DNA of 33,846 nt, from positions 1 through 33,846 of the forward strand of contig JBCDFC010000015.1 of assembly GCA_039178805.1 (NCBI GenBank). Reading direction: 5' to 3'. Under the pieces are notes generated by a model, which ran no database searches, was not told where the DNA came from, and saw only the letters and a program-made list of their open reading frames with translations. The translations under genes and the position numbers were made by a program. Positions 16,459-24,012 of this stretch are shown in pieces. This stretch comes from Thermohalobaculum sp039178805 (GTDB taxonomy: Bacteria; Pseudomonadota; Alphaproteobacteria; Rhodobacterales; Rhodobacteraceae). Positions within the stretch are counted from its first letter, which is position 1. Each line of letters begins with the position of its first letter.

Positions 16459-16550
16459 GCCCGACAGCTAAGTCTGACCCCTGACATGCAACGGTTGCGC
16501 TGCAGTGCGATCACTCCGTACGCTCCCGGTAAAATAGGGAGGATGCGCGC

Positions 16551-17600
16551 GTGTTCGAGAGTGACGGTGCGCTGGTAGCGAGTGCGGCCGGTCTGTTCGC
16601 CGGCATGGTTCTCGGTGTCGCAGCCCGACTTGGCCGTTTCTGCATGATGGGCGCGGTGGAAGATGCCGCCTATGGTCACGACCTCGGCCGCATTCGGATG
16701 GTGATGCTTGCGGCATCGGTTGCGGTCATTGGGACGAGCCTGATCACAGGTCTAGACGTCTTCGATCCGACCGAGACCTTCTACGCCCGGAACGGCTGGT
16801 CCCCAGTCGGCGCGGTGCTCGGCGGGCTGATGTTCGGGCTCGGCATGGCGTTCGTCGGCACCTGCGGGTTCGGCGCGCTTGCACGTGTCGGCGGCGGCGA
16901 TCTCCGCTCGTTTCTGATGGTGATCGTCATCGGTCTCGCGGCCTACGGTACGCTGAACGGCCCGCTTGCCGGCCTGCGCACGGGGCTCGTCGAGATCGCG
17001 CCGCAGCCGGGTACGAGCCTCAATGAAACCGCGGGAGCGCTCATCGGCCTGGCCCCGTGGATGGCCGGCATTGCAGCGGGATTGGTGCTGGGCGCTGCCG
17101 CGATCGGTTGGGGCGGGACGCTTCTCGCCCGACAAAAGGTGATGGTCGGGGCGCTTGTCGGGCTGGTCATTCCCTTCGCGTGGCTCGCGACGACCTATGC
17201 GGGCAGCGTGGGCTTCGACGTGGTCCCGCTCGAGTCCGTCTCGTTCTCCCAACCGCTTGGCGAGGCGCTCCTTTATGTGATGCTGAACCCTCTCGGCACC
17301 GTGCCCGGCTTTGCCGTCGCCTCGGTCTTCGGCGTGGTAATCGGCGCGGCTGCAGGTTCGCTCTGGCGGCGGGAGTTCCACTGGGAGGCCTGCGACGATG
17401 CGCGCGAGCTTCGTCGACAGATGTTGGGCGCCGTGATGATGGGCGCGGGCGGCGTGCTGGCGCTGGGCTGCACCGTGGGCCAAGGCCTGTCGGCGCTCTC
17501 GATCCTCAGCCCAGGCGCACCGATCGTCGTCCTCTCGATCATCGCCGGCGCGCGTTTCGGCCTTTACCTCCTTGTGGAGGGCCTACCGAGCGCGCGGTAG
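16551..17600 (+). CDS. soxT: SoxT-like YeeE/YedE sulfur transporter
   Basis: A 349-residue inner-membrane protein with about nine hydrophobic helices. It belongs to the YeeE/YedE family, which moves thiosulfate or related sulfur anions. The conserved cysteines expected to relay thiosulfate are present: Cys31 (LGRFCMMG), Cys105 (FVGTCGFGAL) and Cys307 (LGCTVGQGLS). The start is a GTG behind AGGGAGG at 16536-16542. It follows soxR by 92 bases on the same strand, and is convergent with the dehydratase gene 25 bases on. It probably moves sulfite, thiosulfate or sulfane sulfur for the pathway or for SoxR sensing. Confidence 0.88.
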   Translation: MFESDGALVASAAGLFAGMVLGVAARLGRFCMMGAVEDAAYGHDLGRIRMVMLAASVAVIGTSLITGLDVFDPTETFYARNGWSPVGAVLGGLMFGLGMAFVGTCGFGALARVGGGDLRSFLMVIVIGLAAYGTLNGPLAGLRTGLVEIAPQPGTSLNETAGALIGLAPWMAGIAAGLVLGAAAIGWGGTLLARQKVMVGALVGLVIPFAWLATTYAGSVGFDVVPLESVSFSQPLGEALLYVMLNPLGTVPGFAVASVFGVVIGAAAGSLWRREFHWEACDDARELRRQMLGAVMMGAGGVLALGCTVGQGLSALSILSPGAPIVVLSIIAGARFGLYLLVEGLPSAR

Positions 17601-17625
17601 GTAGCCAGCGTCCGTTTGGGCGCCG

Positions 17626-18630
17626 TCAGACACTCCCTGCGTGGCGTTCGAGAGCGCGGCTGAACGTCTCCGCGTCCACATTGCCGCCTGAGACCGTGCA
17701 GATGACCGTGTCTCCTTCGATCTCATCGCCATGGGAGAGGACGGCGGCAAGGGCTACGGCGCCACCCGGCTCGGCCACGATCTTTAGGCGCAGGAAGGCT
17801 GCGGCCATCGCGTGCATCGCCTCGTCATCGGTCACTGCAAGGCCTGGCCCTGCCAGGCGCGAGAGTACCGGCCAGGTGATCTCACCCGGTTGCGGCGTCA
17901 GGATCGCGTCGCAGATTGAGCTGGCATTCGGCAGGTTGCGCTCCCGCTGCCCCGAGACGAGCGAACGCGCCCAGTCATCGAACCCCGCGGGCTCCGCTGT
18001 GCGCGGACGCAGGCCCGGTGCCTCTGCCTGGAGAGCAAGCGCGACGCCGGTCGAGAGCCCGCCACCGCCGGTGCAAATCACCATGTCGCCTTCGGTGACG
18101 CCCGCCTCGGCGGCCTGGGCCGCAATCTCCAACCCTGTGGTGCCCTGGCCCGCGATCACCATCGGATCGTCATAGGGGCGGACTAGGGTAAGCCCGCGTG
18201 CATCGGCGATGGCCTTGCCCTTCTCCTCCCGGCTCTCGCCGCCAGCGCGGTCGTAAAGGACCACCTCGGCGCCGTGGGCGCGCGTGTTCTCGATCTTGAG
18301 CGAGGGCGCATCCGCGGGCATCACGATCACCGCCGGGACGCCTAGCAGTTCGGCCGCATGGGCGACGCCCTGAGCGTGGTTGCCAGAGGAGTACCCGATC
18401 ACGCCGCGCGCCCGCACTTCCGGGTCGAGCGCCGTGAGCGCCGACCAGGCACCCCGGAACTTGAAGCTGCCGGTGAGCTGCAGGCACTCCGCCTTCACCA
18501 ACACGCGCCGCCCGGCAATGCGGTTCAGATGCGGGCTTTCGAGCAGCGGCGTGACCCGGGCGAAACCCGCAAGGCGCGCAGCCGCGGCCCGAATGTCCTC
18601 GATCCCGGGTGCCTTCGGCTCATCCAACAT
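17626..18630 (-). CDS. PLP-dependent threonine/serine dehydratase-like enzyme
   Basis: A fold-type II PLP enzyme of 334 residues. The PLP-binding Lys57 is in LTGSFKFRGA, the substrate loop is SSGNHAQGVA near 85, and the phosphate-binding glycine loop is CTGGGGLSTG near 185. There is no C-terminal ACT regulatory domain, so it is the short catabolic form. It could be a threonine dehydratase, serine racemase or the dehydratase of hydroxyectoine breakdown (EutB); no other ectoine gene is nearby. GGAGG precedes the ATG. It lies 24 bases after the alpha/beta hydrolase on the same strand, suggesting co-transcription. Confidence 0.82.
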   Translation of the reverse strand: MLDEPKAPGIEDIRAAAARLAGFARVTPLLESPHLNRIAGRRVLVKAECLQLTGSFKFRGAWSALTALDPEVRARGVIGYSSGNHAQGVAHAAELLGVPAVIVMPADAPSLKIENTRAHGAEVVLYDRAGGESREEKGKAIADARGLTLVRPYDDPMVIAGQGTTGLEIAAQAAEAGVTEGDMVICTGGGGLSTGVALALQAEAPGLRPRTAEPAGFDDWARSLVSGQRERNLPNASSICDAILTPQPGEITWPVLSRLAGPGLAVTDDEAMHAMAAAFLRLKIVAEPGGAVALAAVLSHGDEIEGDTVICTVSGGNVDAETFSRALERHAGSV

Positions 18631-18654
18631 CTGCGCCTCCGTGGGCTCTGGCGG

Positions 18655-19497
18655 TCAGGGGCAATTCGCAAGGAAGCCGTCGATGAATGTCACCACCTCG
18701 GGTTCGGTCAGGAGCGGCACATGCCCCCGGTTCGGCAGCGTCATATGCGCCATGTCCGGGCGGCGGCGGGCCATCTCCTCCAACGTCTCGGCGGACAGAA
18801 TGTTCGACAGCGCGCCGCGGATGCAGGCGAGCGGCACGCCCTCGAACTTCTCGAAGAACGGCCAAAGATCGCCTTGAGGGCCCTGAAAGACGGCGACGAC
18901 CGGTTCGCGTAGGCGCGCGTCGTATGAAAGGCCGGGCCGGCCATCCTTATCGAAATGAAAGGTCCGCCGCGCCATCTCGCGCCAACCCTCATCATCGAGA
19001 TCCGGGTACTGGTCGCCGAGGGTCCGCGACAGCGACCGTGCCGCGCCGTCCAGATCCGACGCCTTAGGCTCGACGCCGATATAGCCGATGATGGATTCGA
19101 GCCCCGCACGCTCCACCACGGGGCCAATATCATTCAGAACGACACCCGCCAGGCGATCCTTGGCAGACGCCGCCATGCCCATCGCCTGCAAACCGCCGCG
19201 CGACGTGCCGATCACCACGGCCTTCTCGATCCCAAGATGATCGAGCAGCGCGATTGCATCCCCGGTCTCAACGGGAAGCGTGTACTCCACCATCGGGTCC
19301 GCGGCATGCGCGCTCCGCCCCCGACCGCGAGCATCGAGGCGCAGCACCCGTCGGCTTGAGGAGAGATGAGCGGAAAGCGCCTCGAAGTCGCGAGCATCGC
19401 GCGTCAGCCCGGGCAGGCAGAGGACGGGCGCGGCCTCCCCTTGCCCCTCGTCGTCATAGGCCAGCTTGCGGCCATCTGCTGCGGCGAAGGTCTTCAT
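18655..19497 (-). CDS. Alpha/beta hydrolase
   Basis: A 280-residue alpha/beta hydrolase without a signal peptide. The nucleophile elbow is IGTSRGGLQ (Ser99), the oxyanion region is LCLPGLTRD near 28-33, and the catalytic His is in NRGHVPLL near the C-terminus. An acidic residue in the cap-distal strand would complete the triad. The substrate is unknown. The ATG at 19497 overlaps the stop of the haloacid dehalogenase gene as ATGA, so translation is probably coupled. Confidence 0.85.
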   Translation of the reverse strand: MKTFAAADGRKLAYDDEGQGEAAPVLCLPGLTRDARDFEALSAHLSSSRRVLRLDARGRGRSAHAADPMVEYTLPVETGDAIALLDHLGIEKAVVIGTSRGGLQAMGMAASAKDRLAGVVLNDIGPVVERAGLESIIGYIGVEPKASDLDGAARSLSRTLGDQYPDLDDEGWREMARRTFHFDKDGRPGLSYDARLREPVVAVFQGPQGDLWPFFEKFEGVPLACIRGALSNILSAETLEEMARRRPDMAHMTLPNRGHVPLLTEPEVVTFIDGFLANCP

Positions 19498-20186
19498 TGC
19501 GCTTCGATCGTCCTTGGAAGGCCGGAGAGTGAATCGGACACGAAGGTCGGCTTTACCGGCAGCCGGTCGACAGGTTCGTTCCGGCGGTTCACCCACAATG
19601 TGCGGAAACCATAGGCCGCTGCGAAGCAGGCGTCCCAGCAGTTGGACGAGACCAGCAGGACCTGGCCCCTCGGGACGCCAAAATACTGGCCCACCAGATC
19701 GTAGACCTGACGATCAGGCTTGAAGACGCCAACCTGCTCCGCCGAAAGCACCACGTCGAAGCTATCGGCAAGACGCGCGCTCGTGCAGGCGGCGTCCAGC
19801 ATATCGGGCTCACCGTTCGACAGGATGGCCGTCTTGAGGCCCTGACCGCGCAGGGCCGCGAGCACGCGCTGCACCTCGTCGAATGGCTTCAACTCCCAAT
19901 AAAGCGCCAGCAGCCGTTCCTTCAGGCCCTCGACATCATCGAGCTCATAATACTCGAGCGTCCATTCGAGCGCTTGCGTCGTGACCGTCCAGAAGTCGGT
20001 ATGAGCGCCATAGGAGGCGCGGAGCCACGAATAGCCGAGCTGCTTGACCCGCCAGGTCTCCGCGACGTCCTGCCAGATCGCCTCAAAACTTTCGAACTTG
20101 CCTTCGGCAGCTACCTCGCGCGCTGCGGCACCGACATCGAAGAGCGTGCCATAGGCGTCGAAGACGACGACGCTGATTTGATCCAT
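19494..20186 (-). CDS. Type II (S)-2-haloacid dehalogenase
   Basis: A 230-residue HAD-superfamily enzyme that would replace the halogen of short 2-haloacids with hydroxyl. Nucleophile Asp10 is in VVVFDAYGTLFDV, Arg45 lies in WRVKQL where type II enzymes bind the halide, Ser122-Asn123 are in ILSNGEPD, Lys155 is in FKPDRQVYDL, and SSNCWD at 179-184 is the type II hallmark (SSNxWD). GGGAGG precedes the ATG. It overlaps the alpha/beta hydrolase by four bases and sits 97 bases after pncB. Two haloperoxidase-like genes are within 4 kb upstream. Other HAD phosphatases lack SSNxWD, so the class is well supported. Confidence 0.9.
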   Translation of the reverse strand: MDQISVVVFDAYGTLFDVGAAAREVAAEGKFESFEAIWQDVAETWRVKQLGYSWLRASYGAHTDFWTVTTQALEWTLEYYELDDVEGLKERLLALYWELKPFDEVQRVLAALRGQGLKTAILSNGEPDMLDAACTSARLADSFDVVLSAEQVGVFKPDRQVYDLVGQYFGVPRGQVLLVSSNCWDACFAAAYGFRTLWVNRRNEPVDRLPVKPTFVSDSLSGLPRTIEAQ

Positions 20187-20283
20187 GCTCTGCCTCCCAG
20201 CCGATCGTTGGCGCGGAGCATTGACCGCCGGACGCGGGAATGAAAGCCCCGATCGCGCTGAGGGCGGAGGCCGATGGCGAGCT

Positions 20284-21576
20284 TCAGACCACCAAGCGCC
20301 GTGTCCGTTGATCGCCAACGCCGAAGACGCGTTTGTACCGCTCGATCTCGGCCGCGGGACCCATCGCCTTGGCCGGATTGTCCGAAAGCTTCACGCTCTC
20401 GCGGCCATTGGCGTCCGAGACCTTGCAGACGAGGCTGAAGGCATCGAGCCGCCCACCTGGCGTGAAGCCGCGGAAGTCGTTGGTCAGGAGCGTTCCCCAA
20501 CCAAAGCCGAGCTGCGTGCGGCCGTGGAAGTACTCATGCAGCTTTTCGATCAGCGTCACGTCCAGGCCATCCGAGAAGATGATCCGCTTGTCCGCGGGGT
20601 TCTGCCCGCGCCGCTTCCACCAGTCGATCACATAGTCGCCGATCTCGAACGGGTCGCCTGAGTCGATCCGCACACCGCTCCATTCGTCGAGCCATTCGGG
20701 CGCGCCCTCCAGGAACCCCGGGGTGCCGTAGGTGTCGGGCAGAATGATTCGCAGATTGGGCCCGTATTCCGCCATCCAGTCCGCTAGGACGCGATAGGGC
20801 GCCTCCGCCAACGCGTCGTCATCCTCGGCGAGTGCCGCATAGACCATCGGCAGCTCATGGGCGTTGGTGCCCACCGCCTCGACCTCCCGGCGGGCCGCGA
20901 TTAGGCAGTTCGAGGTGCCGAGGAAGCATGCGCCCAGCCCCTCGCCCATCGCCTGCACGCACCAGTCCTGCCACAGGAAGCTGTGCCGTCGGCGGGTACC
21001 GAAATCGGCGACCCGCACACCATCGAGCGCACGCAACCGCTCGATCTTCTCCCAGACGCGGGTCATCGCGCGGGCGTATAGGACCTGCAGCTCGAACTTG
21101 CCCATCTCGCGCAGAACGGCCCGTGAGCGCAGCTCCATCAGAACCGCAAGCGCCGGCACCTCCCAGAGCGTCGTCTCCATCCACCGGCCTTCGAAGGTCA
21201 GCTCATACTGATCGCCCACCCGCTCAAGCCGGTATTCCGGGAAGCGGAAGTCTTCGAGCCATTCGATAAAGTCCGGCGCAAACATCTGGCGGCGGCCGTA
21301 GAAAGTGTTGCCGCGGAGCCAGGTGCTCTCACCCCGTGAGAGGCGCAGCGTGCGGATATGGTCCAGTTGTTCCCGCAGCGCCGTCTCGTCGATCATCTCC
21401 GCAAGCGGCACATTGGTCTTGCGATTGATCAGGCTGAAAGTGACGCGGGTGTCGCGATGATGCCTGAAAATACTCTGCGACATCAGAAGCTTGTAAAAGT
21501 CGGTATCGAGCAACGAGCGGACGATCGGGTCGATCTTCCAGGTATGATCATAGACCCGTTTGGCGATGTCGGTCAT
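20284..21576 (-). CDS. pncB: Nicotinate phosphoribosyltransferase
   Basis: It makes nicotinate mononucleotide from nicotinate and PRPP with ATP hydrolysis, in the Preiss-Handler NAD salvage route. The 430-residue protein shows SLLDTDFYKLLMSQ, the VPALAVLMELRSRAVL block, the FGTRRRHSF motif, the NAHELPM segment with the phosphorylated-His position, SGDPFEIGD and the GWGTLLTND loop. The ATG at 21576 sits behind GGGAGC and starts 13 residues inside a longer reading frame; the extra residues look unconserved. Cytosolic and full length. Confidence 0.94.
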   Translation of the reverse strand: MTDIAKRVYDHTWKIDPIVRSLLDTDFYKLLMSQSIFRHHRDTRVTFSLINRKTNVPLAEMIDETALREQLDHIRTLRLSRGESTWLRGNTFYGRRQMFAPDFIEWLEDFRFPEYRLERVGDQYELTFEGRWMETTLWEVPALAVLMELRSRAVLREMGKFELQVLYARAMTRVWEKIERLRALDGVRVADFGTRRRHSFLWQDWCVQAMGEGLGACFLGTSNCLIAARREVEAVGTNAHELPMVYAALAEDDDALAEAPYRVLADWMAEYGPNLRIILPDTYGTPGFLEGAPEWLDEWSGVRIDSGDPFEIGDYVIDWWKRRGQNPADKRIIFSDGLDVTLIEKLHEYFHGRTQLGFGWGTLLTNDFRGFTPGGRLDAFSLVCKVSDANGRESVKLSDNPAKAMGPAAEIERYKRVFGVGDQRTRRLVV

Positions 21577-21678
21577 GGCGTTCGCTCCCGAGTTTTCTTT
21601 GGAGCATACGCGCAAGCTTGCCGTGCCGGAACCAATTTGAGTTCACGGAAACGGAGCAGGCGCACCGGTCGACCTCTC

Positions 21679-23649
21679 TCAGGCGAAATCGAAGGTCTCG
21701 TCGGCGGTCCGGTAAAGGGTTGCGAGATAGGCGGTCTCGTCCGCGATTACCGGGCTCTCGATCAACGCTGCAGCAGCGCTCGCGAAGCTTTGCCCTGCCG
21801 CGATCCCCGCCTCCAAGGCTTCATCGAGATCGAAGGCCTCGCGGTCGAGTTCGAGATTGCCGAAGAGCAGATCGACGAAAGCGGCCGCATCCAGCCGGTC
21901 CTGTCCTCCGGTCGCCTCGACAAACTCGAAGGACGTGAGGAAGTCGCCGGCGATCGCTTCGAGCACGTAGCCTTTGTCCCAGGCATCCGCCCAGTAGTTG
22001 AGACCGGCGAACTCCGCCCGGCGGCCCAGCACGGCTTCGTAGAGTCGCGCAATCTCGAAGACCTCCGCCGGCGTCTCACTCGCACCGCCAGCGATGAGCC
22101 GCATGGCCTCGGCAACTGTCGCCTCGCCGGCCGACGCCCCGAGCGTCCTGCCGTTCTGATCCCCATCGGTGAAATGGATCCCACCGTAAAGGCGCGAGAG
22201 ACCAGACTCGTCCGCCGCATCCTTGAACGTGTCCCAGCTCAGCGTCAGATCCTCGGCCGGTGTCTCGCCCGTCTCGAAGCGCGAGCTGCCCGACGGAAAC
22301 GTGACACTACCCCCGAAGGCGTCGCTCTCCGAGAAGGCGCGCAACACGGCGGCCCCGGCGGCGGAAAAGGCGGAGTGGCCGGAGGTATACTCGCCGAAAG
22401 GCGGCGAGGGGTCCGAGTTGAAATCCTGATAGGAGAGGAAATTCTCCGCGAGGATCGTGACGGTGCCTTCCCCCGGACCGCCCCATGCCTCGACCACGAA
22501 GCCCTCCTCGCCGGTCAGCGCATCCGTACCCGGCGTGCCGATCAGCCCCAGCTCGCCCAGATCGCGTGCAGCACGCACGGGTCGGACATAGTCGTAGAAG
22601 ACTTTGGCCTCCCAGCTCGCAATGCCCGCATCGAGCTGACTGTTGGCGAGCGCGAAGAAGAGCCGGGCGTCCTCGTCGAGGTTGTGATCTTCCCGGGCGC
22701 TCACGAACTGGCCAAGCGTCATGGCGTTTCCGGGCGGGAAGGAGGTGCCGAGGCCATCCTCCCAGAACTCGGCGATCAGCTTCTGCTCGTCCGTAAGGCC
22801 TGCCGAGATCGCGACGATCGCTTCGGTCTGGGCGATGAAGGCCGGGTTGATGATTTCGCCGACAAGTTCGGTGGAAACCGCAACGGGCGCAGGCGCATCC
22901 GGGCCGTTGAAAGTGATGATCCCGGTATCGATGTCGAGCGCCGCATCGATAGCCTCGACGAAGAACGGCTCGGGTGCTGCGGGCCGCAGCGCGGCACCGT
23001 CATCCAGGCCGAAGGGCGTGACGGTGCCCCAGTGCGGCGTGAGGAATGTCTGCTCCGGCGCCGCATCCTCGGGATCGATCGGGATGTTCTCCGGCGTCCA
23101 GCGCGCGATGTCCGTGACGTTGAGCGGGCTCGGATTGACCGGCGTATAGCCAGTCGTGTCCGCGTAGCCGTTCGCTTGGTTCGACCCGTCCTCAGCGCGC
23201 GCCGCGATGACCGCGCCACCCGCAGCGAGCCCGACTGCAGCCGGTGAGCCGGGTGCGGGCAGCAAGGTCTCGATGCTCGACGAGTAGCCGAGATCGGCCA
23301 TCACCGCTTCGAAAATAGGGCGCTGATCAGGAAAGAGATCGAGGAGCGCGAGAAAGGCCGCGTAGCTCATCGCCTCGGCGCGCTCGGCCTCGCCCCCGCC
23401 TCCAGCAACCTGCGCCGGGCCTTTCGGAGCCCAGCCAATCGCGAGCGGGTCGTAGGCGGCCCACGCCTCGTAGATCGCGGTGTGGACGATGGCGAGGGCG
23501 CGGCTCGTGATCGTGGGGCCCGGTGCCTCCTCGATCACTGCGAGTTGCGCGGCCTGATCCCACAAAACACTGATGGACGGGCTCTCATCGGCTACCGACA
23601 GAAACTGGGTGGCCGGATCGATGCTGAGCTCGGGAACAAGTTTCTCCAT
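21679..23649 (-). CDS. Vanadium-haloperoxidase-like protein with DUF4214 domain (downstream copy)
   Basis: A 656-residue protein of the vanadium-dependent haloperoxidase/PAP2 phosphatase superfamily. The vanadate pocket residues appear in order: Lys349 and Arg356-Pro357 (KVFYDYVRP), Ser423-Gly424-His425 (YTSGHSAF) and Ser485-Arg486 with His492 (SRLYGGIHFTDGD). The last Asp is at His+3 or His+5 rather than the usual +4. Residues about 533-640 resemble DUF4214 (IARLYEAVLGRR...NYWADAWDKG), common in type I secreted proteins. There is no signal peptide and the chain is very acidic, ending in FDFA. With peroxide and halide it could make hypohalous acid; a phosphatase role cannot be excluded. Its paralog is the next gene upstream, 363 bases away. 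Confidence 0.82.
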   Translation of the reverse strand: MEKLVPELSIDPATQFLSVADESPSISVLWDQAAQLAVIEEAPGPTITSRALAIVHTAIYEAWAAYDPLAIGWAPKGPAQVAGGGGEAERAEAMSYAAFLALLDLFPDQRPIFEAVMADLGYSSSIETLLPAPGSPAAVGLAAGGAVIAARAEDGSNQANGYADTTGYTPVNPSPLNVTDIARWTPENIPIDPEDAAPEQTFLTPHWGTVTPFGLDDGAALRPAAPEPFFVEAIDAALDIDTGIITFNGPDAPAPVAVSTELVGEIINPAFIAQTEAIVAISAGLTDEQKLIAEFWEDGLGTSFPPGNAMTLGQFVSAREDHNLDEDARLFFALANSQLDAGIASWEAKVFYDYVRPVRAARDLGELGLIGTPGTDALTGEEGFVVEAWGGPGEGTVTILAENFLSYQDFNSDPSPPFGEYTSGHSAFSAAGAAVLRAFSESDAFGGSVTFPSGSSRFETGETPAEDLTLSWDTFKDAADESGLSRLYGGIHFTDGDQNGRTLGASAGEATVAEAMRLIAGGASETPAEVFEIARLYEAVLGRRAEFAGLNYWADAWDKGYVLEAIAGDFLTSFEFVEATGGQDRLDAAAFVDLLFGNLELDREAFDLDEALEAGIAAGQSFASAAAALIESPVIADETAYLATLYRTADETFDFA

Positions 23650-24012
23650 GACACGCTCTGATCACATGATCGTGTTCTTGTGTGAGCATCGCCATCGGTG
23701 ATAGCGGCGTCAAACCTGCTGAGTGTTGCGCTTCTGCCATTTCGCTGCGGGTAGAGTCGCCGATTGCACGCGTTGATTGCACGATGACCGAAAGGCGTGC
23801 GCCGACATCCAATGCAGCCGACCGTCGACCGACCACCGTTCAGGACGGCGCTTTCGTGTGAGTCGTTTCGGCGGGAGTTTGGGTTGGTGAGCTGCGAAGG
23901 CTCTGCATGATCCGTCGCTGACCCGAGTTGGGTTGTTTCTTTGCCGAGCTTAACGGCATCGAGAGGCGAGCTGCGCGGCGCCAAGGCGGCACCGCGCATT
24001 TGCAGGTCGATG
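23650..24012. other. 363-bp gap between the haloperoxidase paralogs
   Basis: No convincing gene or RNA is visible. It must hold the 3' end of the upstream copy's message and probably a promoter for the downstream copy. The small inverted repeat GATC-ACAT-GATC at 23655-23666 lies just upstream of the start and is too short to interpret. No T-run terminator was seen. Confidence 0.5.

Noticed and set aside
21358..23247. Plus-strand reading frame of 629 residues opposite the downstream haloperoxidase gene
   Set aside because: Arg- and Gly-rich with no family features; the minus strand carries the full haloperoxidase motifs.
23655..23666. Inverted repeat GATC-ACAT-GATC upstream of the downstream haloperoxidase gene
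   Set aside because: GATC is its own complement, so such pairs arise often by chance; no supporting context.
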